NCBI RefSeq assembly: GCF_032854445.1
Contig: NC_088306.1
Coordinates: 2,414,373-2,478,372, forward strand
Direction of reading: 5' to 3'
Source: Liolophura sinensis
Lineage: Eukaryota > Mollusca > Polyplacophora > Chitonida > Chitonidae
Length of the DNA: 64,000 bases
Shown: piece after piece, positions 55,681 through 64,000 of the stretch
Layout of the letters: each line of letters starts with the position of its first letter
Numbering within the stretch: position 1 is the stretch's first letter
Notes under the pieces: generated by a model
Seen by the model: the letters and a program-made list of their open reading frames with translations, nothing else
What the model was told of the DNA's origin: nothing
The model's database searches: none
Program-made: the position numbers and the translations under genes

Positions 55681-56169
55681 CCAGGGCTATTCTTCTTTGC
55701 AACATCTTTCTGTTCTTCTTTGGGTTTGCAACGTCTGTCAGTGTCATTGCTGAGTCGTCTCGCTCTCCCTCCATTGTCAGGGAACCACCGCCGGAATCCA
55801 CGTTTTTTGTATTCTACGAGGCTTGTTAAGTGGTTTCCAAATGTTCATATCTAACAGCGTACAGAACATCTTATAATACATGTAGGAACGATAGAAAACC
55901 ATTGTGTTCTTATAATAATCTAAGGATTGAGTGGTCTCCGATATGTATGTTGAAATGTGAAGCAATAGTACGATTTTGGTAGCCAGTCTTCCGATATGTA
56001 ATGAATGCGCGTGAACAATATATCGTCTGATCTAAATGAGGTAGGATGAAAGTGTTTAAAGTTTATGTTTTACGAGTGGTGACCATTGTGCTAAGTCCGA
56101 CTTCAACATCGCAGGGTTTTTTATTTCCTCAAATTTCAAAGCCATAATCGTAACAAATCAAAACTGATG

Positions 56170-56400
56170 TCAGTTTAGGGGCAATTTCCGGATGAATTGG
56201 ACGATGGTAGTGGTCCTTAGCCACAATTGGCTCTTCTTCGAAGCCTGTATGATCTGCAACGCTTTGCTGATGTCATCCAGCCCAACCCTTTCGTTGGGGT
56301 GACAAACCAAAGCAGACATGACCATACCCTGCAGCACCGCTGTAAGCCTCGTTCTGACATTGTCCGACAGAGCTAAGCCAAGATCTGGTACGTAGTACAT
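56170..56400 (-). pseudogene. Kinase-like gene, C-lobe end
   Basis: Frame with LALSDNVRTRLTAVLQGMVM, SALVCHPNERVGLDDISKAL and a QIIQASKKSQLW tail, the last helices of a protein kinase C-lobe (the PNERV(G)LDDI phrase matches the usual P-x-x-R-(P/V) region). It lies about 110 bases from the N-lobe part, too close to hold the activation segment, so that region has been deleted. Confidence 0.65.
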
Positions 56401-56512
56401 TGAGATGCCAGGTTCTACCTATGTGACGATGTTTAGGTACCTACTAAGGTCATCAGGAGATGAAATTACACTTTATCCTTCGTTGATACGTGGAAAAATC
56501 GGCGCGAATGAA

Positions 56513-56898
56513 TCATTTTACGGGCTGCTGTAGGGATGAGGTGTCCAACAGCAGGTTATTGCTCTTAAGGTTGTTATAGACGAGGCCCTTTTCGTGGATC
56601 TTCCTAAGATCATGTGCTGCCTGCACCGCAACGTTGTACCAGTCACGTCCGGTGAGCTCACTAGACGAGCTGTGGATGGCGTCCCACAGGGTCTGGCCGG
56701 AGGCGAAGACCTGACTCGCGAGAGTGATAATGTCGATTCTCGAGAACCTCTTAAAACGATTGGAAGGACCACGTGTCTCAGAGGGAGGGGCATCATCTTC
56801 GCGTCCCGCATGATGAACCTTCACGACAACTTACTGGACTGGTCCCTCGGCAGATTGAAAGTGAGCCGCAGACACGGAACCGAAGCACTCTGTAGTAC
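56513..56898 (-). pseudogene. Kinase-like gene, N-lobe to catalytic loop
   Basis: Acceptor CTACAG at about 56,899 leads into CFGSVSAAHFQS (glycine-loop end), an in-frame TAA, then VVVKVHHAGRED with the usual ATP-binding Lys, a shortened N-lobe, GQTLWDAIHSSSSELTGRDW (hinge region), and IHEKGLVYNNLKSNNLLLD. The catalytic loop would be HRDLKxxN; here it reads YNNLKSNN, so both the His and the catalytic Asp are lost. Even if translated this would be a pseudokinase. Confidence 0.7.
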
Positions 56899-56984
56899 CC
56901 GTCGTCCCCAATTTACCATTCCATATTCTCCATATCTATTCCATTCCATTCCATATCTATTATATAAATAACTGACAATCTCAC

Positions 56985-57187
56985 ATTGTGAATCCTGTAG
57001 CCTTGGGTGTCGGTGTACAAACTGGGAATTTCAGTGAGTTCGGAAGGCACCGCGCCTTCAATGGCCCGACTAAAGGATACAACATTAAATCTCCCTGGGA
57101 GTTTAACTGATGACATCAGGGAATTCACGACGGCTACCTGTCTCAGTAGCTGTTGTACGAATTTTTGTAACTCGGTTGCCACGACCT
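56985..57187 (-). CDS. Kinase-like gene, upstream exon
   Basis: Acceptor ATAG at about 57,188, donor HN|GTGAGA at about 56,985. The exon encodes VVATELQKFVQQLLRQVAVV and continues to GAVPSELTEIPSLYTDTQGY. It has no known domain but no stop, and is followed by an (ATGGA)-rich low-complexity intron. This is the best-preserved exon of the gene. Confidence 0.55.
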
Positions 57188-57204
57188 ATCTCTGATTCAC
57201 ATTT

Positions 57205-57720
57205 AAATGTGGGAATACCATGATTCTCTGAACACTTTCTAGAACACCGAGTCTAACCTGGGTTCATATTTCCAGACTCATGTGGATCCTGTTCACTCTG
57301 TCCACAGTTTTCGTAGTGCCACGTTCTGTATCCAGTTTAACCCTTTGGGAAATGACGCTGATCTGCCTAGCGCTGTCTGATGCGTAACCTTGCGGTTTAT
57401 CCGAGGTAGCATTCCCCACAGAGACAGAAGAGGCCATCATTTGACCCAGTAGTCACAACCACCCCAATCTGCCATTCGATGTGGAAGTTCAGTCGATGAT
57501 CTCTGATAATTTGTCAGGAGATTGTTCCTCACTTGGTTCCTTGTTCCTAAAGTCGTTGGTGGAACTCCTGAAATACGTTGTATGTTGCCAGGACTCTTTA
57601 GGCACTAATCAGCCTCTCATTCAGACCTGAAAGTGGGGATGCCATTGCTCCCTGGACACTGTAGAGCACTGAGTCAGTTTACCTCACGTAGAGTATCCTT
57701 CTGTTCACTTAAAGGTCGGC
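57205..57720. repeat. Diverged direct duplication around the kinase-like first exon
   Basis: 57,205-57,320 and 57,620-57,720 share the order GTGGGAATACCATG / GTGGGGATGCCATTG, GAACAC / GGACAC, CACCGAGTC / CACTGAGTC, and CTGTTCAC, about 400 bases apart. Confidence 0.5.
57275..57455 (-). CDS. Kinase-like gene, candidate first exon
   Basis: ATG at about 57,453 opens 58 codons beginning MASSVSVGNATSDKPQGYAS with a later LDTERGTTKTVDRVNRIHMS phrase, charged and soluble-looking. The donor is unclear. It is assigned to the gene by position and strand only. Confidence 0.35.
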
Positions 57721-57884
57721 GGAGATGTTTTAAACTTTAGTGGTTTTATTGAAGACGACACAGCCATATATAATAGTGTGTCTGGAAATACTCGGTTGAG
57801 GACAGCACTGATTTGATGTACCATCATTCGAACAAGTGTTGCATGTATAAAGGGTGAAGCGTTTGGAATAGAAATCAGCTATGT

Positions 57885-58265
57885 TAGAATCTATGCGTAG
57901 AAACAGTCATTCGTAGATCGACCGACAACCAATACGGACGTTTCAGGTCAATAATCGCAAGGCCATTTCCCAGAACGACGTATAAAACAAACCACTAAAG
58001 AACTAAGAAAGTACAAAAATAGAACGGAATCTGCAAGAGAACCAGTCAACAGTTTTCAGTGATATTGGAAAGGCATCAATGGCAAGATATGTTGTAGGCG
58101 ACTGAGTGAAATCAGTATTCAAATCGTGTACCAATCTAAAATATCAGTTGTCTGTAACAAAATATGTATTTGAGTTGCGCCTTGATCGCAACTGGTCACA
58201 TTCATGTATCCAGCGTGGCAATCTACTTCAACAGGATGAATCATGAAGAAGCGCCATCATGACAC
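57885..58265 (-). mobile_element. PLE 3'-region fragment
   Basis: Runs from AGAAACAGTCATTCGTAG, GTTTCAGGTCAATAATCGCA, a GCAAGAGAACCAGTCAACAG block and GCGACTGAGTGAAATCAGTA to ATCCAGCGTGGCAATCTAC. Similar in extent to the tail of the 10.44 kb copy. No coding part. Confidence 0.75.
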
Positions 58266-58269
58266 ACTT

Positions 58270-59650
58270 GTGACTTACACTGAAATCACACAATACATAC
58301 CGGCTACAGGAATAAACTCTCGTAATAAATGCACTACTTAAATGACGTTCAGAGCGAAGTTAAAATGTGTAAATCTGTTTAAAGAAATACACACTCGTTG
58401 TTGATTGGCTGGTTGGAGAGATGCACAAGACTAGGCTATTCCCAGCCTAAGTTAAATTTTATGAATGGCAGATTTATTCAAGGCTGCAGGGTTTAATCCC
58501 GGCAACCATCCTCACTATAATTCAATTACCGTCCATTATGTGTCCCTTTAAGGCACTTAAAAAGCTTCAAAAAGTACTTGTGTTAGATGTATCAGTAAAT
58601 ATGCTACCTATGTGGTATTTAGTAGTTCCAATAAAAAGTTAATTAACATTTTATGGTCGCAAAACAGATAGTATAATAATGGGCAACTGTTAACTGCTTA
58701 CATTTCCAGGTAACTACCTTTCGTTACATATTAATTATATATAAAGAATGTTACGAGATTGTGATGCTAATTTTATTGATTACCTGGTCTAGGGGAAACT
58801 GACATTGGTTATTTGATTGATGAACGACCTGAACTGTGATTTTGGCTACTTTACACTTGCTAATATGTCGTTAAATCACGATAAATTGGTAGTAATTGTA
58901 GATTGGTTTGGGGTGAGCCTCTGCTGAGAGGTGAACCTCTGCTAAGAGGTGAATATGAACAAGTACTACTTTTTCAAACAACGATCACAAGTGTATATGG
59001 ATATGTACGTGATAAACTTTCTAGGGAAATAAATAGAACCGGGATTTATTGAAAATGAAATGAAAGGGGCACACACAGCTCATTTGAACATTCTGAATAG
59101 CCTATTAGGGACACAGCCTGGGTGAACAGCCGTGTATACGTCTGGACTATTGACAGTGCGTTTAAGATTCTGTGGTGTAACGAATGGACCACATACTTAA
59201 CTTTCTGAGTAAGACCATCAATTTACAGCCTTTTACAAAACACATTCATGTAACTGGCAATAACCGGATTTGACGCGCCACATTCGTTCTTAATATTACA
59301 GAAAAAAAAAGAACTCTGGTGCATTTTCATTTGCTTTGATCCTTTAAGGGTTTAGAATTGTCTCTCGCCAAGCACTCGCCTTTGCAAAAAGTGCTGAGTG
59401 CACTTCAATTTATGAGCTTTATTGTTGTTAAGTCCTTTATTGTACAGTGCCTGGCGAGTTCTTTCGGGTTTTTTTTTCAATCCATATACTAAGCTGATCA
59501 GCTCATCGTATACTGTATACGGGAACTGCGCTTTCTGAGTTGCACTCGGGGCACAGACGTGACGTGGCTGACGATATTACTTCATGAAGATCATACAGAC
59601 ATTCGTGTACAAACAAGAAAAAGTTAAGAATAGATTAAATTGATAGGCGT
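58270..59650. other. Anonymous stretch
   Basis: Nothing recognised apart from a short tandem stutter at 58,915-58,955 (GAGGTGAACCTCTGCT-like unit). Confidence 0.5.
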
Positions 59651-60079
59651 TTACGCCCGGCTCAGGAATTTTGCACAAAGAAGTTATAAGGGCGATAAGG
59701 TTTATGGGTGGAAAAAAACGGTGTGCCCGGTGTGAGCCATCACTCTTAGCAAAAGCCGTGTCCGCGCAAGTGACTTCATTGGTGAAGGGTCTCAAGGTCG
59801 CGGAAAGTCAGAATGTTCATCATCTGAGATCGAGAGGCCCAGTAGAGAATCGATTAAAGGTTAGTAAGAAATAAGCATAGCGTGTGTGCTAGTTCGACTT
59901 TCTACAGTTAAAACCTTTTCGACCACTTAAGTAAGACATGACTTTGACTCATTTCACTCACTGGCCTAGAACAGTACGTGTCTGATGTGCGTGACCTTAT
60001 TTACTGGGTGGGAGACGGAGGAGGTCATGGTGGGGAAGTGGGTTTGCTTATTAAGGCTATCTAGTCGAGTATACCTCAA

Positions 60080-60540
60080 GTGGAGTCATTGGTGTGTTTC
60101 CTCCTGGTATCCTCAGGTTCAGGCATCGTCCTTGTTGGAATAATTCCTGATAAGGATGGTGACATTATTGACTTATCTGAAGAAGAAAGCTGTACAGAAT
60201 TAACACCGCATGGTGTTGCGGGAGTCAAGTGTTTCACAGCAAACATGGCTGGCAACATCCTCAAATTAAATACATAATATTTAATATAATATACGAGCGA
60301 GGCTCGTGCTTTAATAGTAACTGTCTACCATCGTATATCTAAATTGACCCGTGTAGGGTTAATGTGGATTTATTTATCCCTAATCCTACACGTTTCACTT
60401 GCCAAACATTTGGTCACGGCAAGGGCCAATGTAAAAATAAACTGGTTTGTTTCCGATGCGGCAGTGAAGGTCATGGTGGTTTCGACTGCAGCAATACAGT
60501 TAGCTGTACAGCCAATTTAAAACCTATATATCTTATCAGG
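60080..60540 (+). pseudogene. LINE-A ORF1 remnant (A2)
   Basis: IIPDKDGDIIDLSEEESCTE, LTPHGVAGVKCFTANMAGN and LKLNTYI match the fold found ahead of the zinc knuckles in ORF1 proteins of this group. The knuckles are FTCQTFGHGKGQC, where the first Cys codon has been lost, and an intact CFRCGSEGHGGFDC. A frameshift sits near 60,280. Confidence 0.75.
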
Positions 60541-60609
60541 AGGCCCACAAATTGGCTTCGCTTTCTAATACTTCTCTACAGACCTCGTTTGCAAATGTAG
60601 CCCAGTTGC

Positions 60610-60905
60610 ATAATTTAAAAGAACAATTACCTAAAATGTTTATATTAATAGGAGATTTTAATTCCCATAACCCCTTATAGGGCAGTAATAACGCAAATAA
60701 TAAGGGCAAGATAGAAGAGTTTGTAACTAAGGAGGAATTGCGTTATTTCAAGGATGGTTCTAATACCCGTTTACATCCGGGTAATGGCGCTTATTATGCT
60801 ATCGATCCCACTATCACCGATCCATCACTTCTAGATTTTTTTTGGAAATTGCATGATGATCGTTGTGACAGTGACCATTTCCCTTTTATCCTAGAGCATG
60901 TCGTT
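60610..60905 (+). pseudogene. LINE-A endonuclease remnant (A2)
   Basis: FILIGDFNSHNPL (DFN-x-HNPLWG-type motif), then AIDPTITDPSLLDFFW and CDSDHFPF. One stop at the PL* position. The DFN and SDH catalytic motifs are both visible, better preserved than in A1. Confidence 0.75.
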
Positions 60906-61039
60906 TCTGCTCTTTAGAACGTATAGCCAGGTGGAAGTTCGATAAAGCAGATTGGATCGCATTTGAGATGCATTCTATAATGGAGATGTATTTACTGCCT
61001 CCGTTGAGATTACATCTCTAATAGTCTTGAGCGCCATAC

Positions 61040-61390
61040 TTTTTACAACAGCGATGTCGAAAGCGAGGCTCGTGCATTATGTCACCTGATCTGAGACGAC
61101 TTCTGTCGCCTTAAGTAAACAGCACGCGATGGCGAACGCGCCGAACTGTTCAGCAGTGCGCTATTTACAGGTTTGGTGGAATTATTATCATCTCCGTCCG
61201 TGCTCAAGCTGTACCATGGCAATTTAAATATATTTACACACTTTCCACTTGATTTTGTACAACAGAATTCACAGGAGATACAACAACAGTTATCGTGAGT
61301 TCTGCACGGTGTTCTCGATGCTGGATGACCTAAGGCATAAGCTGATATACAAGACTTTTACCATACCTAGTCGACTAAACTGCACTGACA
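61040..61390. other. Unrelated block inside LINE-A copy A2
   Basis: Between the endonuclease-RT linker (RWKFDKADWIAFEM) and the RT (PFDIDELKTALKK), A2 carries about 350 bases not matching A1 or A3. It is less AT-rich and has more CpG (CGATGTCGAAAGCG, CACGCGATGGCGAACGCGCC). No protein or repeat is recognised. Confidence 0.45.
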
Positions 61391-61399
61391 TCTTTTTTC

Positions 61400-62052
61400 G
61401 CACATGCCGCATAATTGTCCTTTTGATATCGATGAATTAAAAACTGCATTAAAAAAGGCGCACAATACTGCGTCTGGTCCTGATAATGTATATTATAAGT
61501 TTCTGAATCATTTACCGCCTGAGCCATTTGAGATTGTCGTGGTCTTGTTAAACAATATTCCAATTACTGGTCATTTTTCCACAGTCATGGAGGGAAGCGT
61601 TTATCCCGGTTCCAAAACCGGGCAAAGGCCATTCTGATCCGTGTAAATGCCGTCCCATAGCTCTTGCCAGCTGTATCTGTAATACTATGAAGCGGATGAT
61701 AAATGATAGACTCGTTTGGTTATTGAAAACCAAGGAGTTTTAATATACAATGTATACAATGGATCACCTTGTTACATTTGAAACCTTTATACATCATGAT
61801 TTTTGTTTTAATAATCATGTGGTGTCGATATTTTTCGACCTTGAAAGGCCTTTGACAACACATGGGAATTGGTATTTTGAAAGACCTGGCAGATATGGGA
61901 CTTAAAGACTATTTATATATGAGTTTTTATCTGATCATCACTTTACATTACGGACTAGGTCCACTCACTCATTCTGACTCATATGAGCAGGAAATGGGTG
62001 TACCTCATTAAATCGAATTTAATCGCCTACTTTGTTCAGCATAAAAATAAAT
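61400..62052 (+). pseudogene. LINE-A reverse transcriptase remnant (A2)
   Basis: PFDIDELKTALKKAHNTASG, PDNVYYKFLNHLPPEPFE, then after shifts SCICNTMKR-like and IFFDLERPL; ends at QEMGVPH. The FDLEKA(Y/F)D motif is altered and several stops are present. Confidence 0.75.
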
Positions 62053-62905
62053 AAAAGAATAAATGATTTATGGCTTAACGCCACATGGGCAATATCAGCC
62101 ATATCGTGGCGAGAAACAGTTGAACACTCGAGGCGGTGGAGGTTTTCGATATGGTAATAAAAACATTCACACTTAAAACAAAAAAGGTTGGACATGTTTA
62201 AAATCAAATAAGATGAACCAAAACAGTTAAAATTTGAAAACCATTACATTTTTTTAAATAGTTTATCTAGAAAAACTGTACATGTGTCTTTAAAATATAT
62301 GTGTATATTAATTTTTTAAAATTTATATCTTATAATAAAGACCAATGGCCCTCAAATAGCCAATGATAATATCTCCAGGGCAAAGCCCACACAGTCAACC
62401 AGGATGTGTTTGAAGCCGTATTGAGCATCACATCCAACACATTCGGGACCACTGCTCCTATCCAGGATAAAATTGTGTGTTAGACGAAAATGCCCAACAC
62501 GGCACCTCGTTAAAACGACTTGGTCTCTACGAGACATGGCACGAGTATAAGAATTATAGCCAATGACAGGATGAATAGCATGCAGTTTATTATGGACCTG
62601 GAAATCCCATTCACCCTTCAGGAGGGGACGAATATATTTAAGAATGTTCGATTTAAAATCAGTATATGGGAATTTAACTTATGGATTTATTTAGGTCAGC
62701 CTTTGCCTCTGCAGAAAAACATATGATACGGCCAGGAGTGCAGCCCTGGCCTCTGCAGAAAAGACAGATGAGGATGGAACACGCAGAGAAGTGACCCGCT
62801 GCTCTAAGACAGCCACAACCGCAACTCTGTCCCCATCCTTTGACGCGACAGTATATATAAACTATAATTAATTACAATCCTCAATTTCAGCAAAACTTTA
62901 CGGAA

Positions 62906-63385
62906 TTATAAGAGGATCTGTAGTTCATTTTTTTTATAATTACGTAGATCAAATATTAGTTTTATACCTCGGTTATATAAAGAAGGCTCATTTGCCTCCA
63001 CGTATAAACTTTCTACTGGTGAAGTTCTAAAAGCACCAAGGCTGAGCCTCAAACCTTCGTAATGGGCCGGACCCAAACTTTTAATATACGACTTCCTTGC
63101 GGAACCGTAAATGATGGACCCATAGTCCAATTTAGACCTCACCACAGAACGAAATAGATTGAGAAAAACAGATCGGTCAGCACTCCAATCGGTACTAGAC
63201 ACGAACTTAATTATATCGAGAGCCTTTGTACATTTAGCCGTAAGCATTTTTATATGAGGTATAAAAGATAGCTTACTATCAAGTATTATACCTAGAAATT
63301 TTGTTTGTTCAACAAATTTAATCTGTTCACCACAAAAATTAAGCTCAGGGTCAAGATGAATTTTCCGTTTATTACAAAAATGCAT
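62906..63385 (-). pseudogene. LINE-A post-RT region (A3)
   Basis: A 159-codon open frame: MHFCNKRKIHLDPELNFCGE, FLGIILDSKLSFIPHIKMLT, KALDIIKFVSSTDWSADRSV, FLNLFRSVVRSKLDYGSIIY, PAHYEGLRLSLGAFRTSPVE, YVEANEPSLYNRG. This is the thumb and connection region following the LINE RT palm. It ends at a stop (LQILL*). Confidence 0.85.
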
Positions 63386-63576
63386 ACCGACGGTTTTAGA
63401 CGTTGAAATCTAAAACCGTTCTAAGTTGCCCATTTCTCGATCTTATTGAGACAAAGCTGCAACTGACGTTCGATATTATTCATATTCTTAGCTCGGTAGC
63501 ATATAAAGAAATCCTCCAGAAGTGCCTCTGTGCCAGATGTTAATGTTTTAACATTACCCCTACCTTAAACTGACGA

Positions 63577-63984
63577 TCAGATAAAAATTCTGATATAAAT
63601 ATCAGCAAGGTCTTTTAAAATACCATATTTCCATGTGATGTCGTAGGCTTTTTCAAGGTCGAAAAATATCAACACCACATGTTCATTATTGATAAAACCA
63701 TCACGAATAAAGGTTTCAAATCGAACAAGGTCCTCCTCGGTAGACCTACCTTGCCGACAACCACACTGTATATCAGTTATTAAATTGCTGGTTTTTAAAA
63801 ACCAAACAAGTCTATCATTATTCATCCGCTCCATTGCCTTACAGACACAGCTGGTAAGGGCTATGGGACGGTAATTAGACGGATCCGTGTAATCCTTACC
63901 CGATTTACGAACCGGAATAATATACGCCTCCATCCATGAGGGTGGAAAATTGCCAGTCATGCAAATATCATAAAGCAAGTCCAA
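63577..63984 (-). pseudogene. LINE-A RT fingers and first palm motif (A3)
   Basis: A 135-codon open frame: NFPPSWMEAYIIPVRKSGKD, NYRPIALTSCVCKAMER, IQCGCRQGRSTEEDLVRFET, VVLIFFDLEKAYDITWKYGI with the first catalytic Asp. The next 100 to 120 residues, with motif B and the YxDD pair, are missing. Confidence 0.85.
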
Positions 63985-64000
63985 GAGAGTCTCCAGTGGC

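Larger units (their letters stand above)
60080..62052 (+). mobile_element. LINE-A copy A2, cut at 62,052 by copy A3
   Basis: Plus-strand copy: ORF1 end (60,080-60,540), endonuclease (60,610-60,905), an unrelated block (61,040-61,390), then RT to KMGVP-type QEMGVPH and the SIKINK equivalent at 62,050, where the 3' tail of A3 (opposite strand) begins. The remaining RT of A2 should lie beyond the window if A3 inserted into it. A further upstream frame (59,671-59,874) is rich in K and R and could be the 5' part of ORF1, not proven. Confidence 0.8.
62053..64000 (-). mobile_element. LINE-A copy A3, minus strand, runs off the window edge
   Basis: The 3' tail abuts A2 at 62,053. Reading down from 64,000: RT with YRPIALTSCVCKAMERM and FFDLEKAYDITWKYGIL, a deletion of the palm with motif B and YxDD, then NGF..STSKTVGMHFCNKRKI, the post-RT region, a C-terminal zinc-binding-like block (PECVGCDAQYGFKHILVD) and the 3' UTR phrase CAATATCAGCCATATCGTGG. 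This is the best-preserved LINE-A copy apart from the palm deletion. Confidence 0.85.

Overview
The window looks like repeat-dense, gene-poor DNA from an invertebrate animal, most likely a mollusc. There are no prokaryotic operons, open frames are short, and several stretches read as spliced exons. At least fourteen pieces of one tRNA-derived SINE are scattered through it, with A-box and B-box-like promoter signals and AAATA-rich tails; I associate this SINE type with molluscan genomes from memory and have not checked it. The base composition is AT-rich, broken by five pure G or C runs of 12 to 18 bases.

Layout. 0.2-1.9 kb: candidate exons of an unrecognised host gene. 3.6-23.2 kb: no intact gene; many fragments of one reverse-transcriptase element (called PLE here, Penelope-like, assignment tentative), SINEs, and a terminal-inverted-repeat element (TIR element) that is usually next to PLE pieces. 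23.9-29.3 kb: a decayed I/Nimb-like LINE (LINE-A) with a truncated Tc1-like transposon inside its reverse transcriptase. 29.4-32.5 kb: the most complete PLE, minus strand. 33.1-37.0 kb: a pogo/Tigger-like transposon on the minus strand split by a second LINE (LINE-B). 37.5-39.1 kb: a possible host gene start with a CRE-like site, a short first exon and a well-bounded later exon. 39.3-42.4 kb: a possible YqaJ-type exonuclease fragment and a THAP/DDE transposase, convergent. 43.1-46.75 kb: two PLE copies in tandem with another DDE transposon between them. 46.75-53.6 kb: mostly anonymous, with TIR elements at 50.9-52.1 kb. 54.1-55.7 kb: a hAT transposase pseudogene. 56.2-57.5 kb: an exon-intron protein kinase-like gene, broken. 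57.9-58.3 kb: PLE tail. 59.7-64.0 kb: two further LINE-A copies in opposite orientation, meeting at 62,052.

No gene set here works as a pathway. The unifying story is repeated insertion: LINE, PLE, SINE, Tc1, pogo, THAP/DDE and hAT elements nest in one another and are all mutated. The most interesting signals are (1) a foldback TIR element whose core is collinear with the PLE 3' region, (2) a spaced array of AGATGGCGC motifs, resembling a CTCF core, carried in the PLE 3' region, and (3) four PLE copies whose catalytic YIDD-type motif is damaged in four different ways.

All homology calls are from reading translated sequence and recognising motifs; no database search was run. Boundaries of repeats are approximate, usually within 10 to 50 bases.
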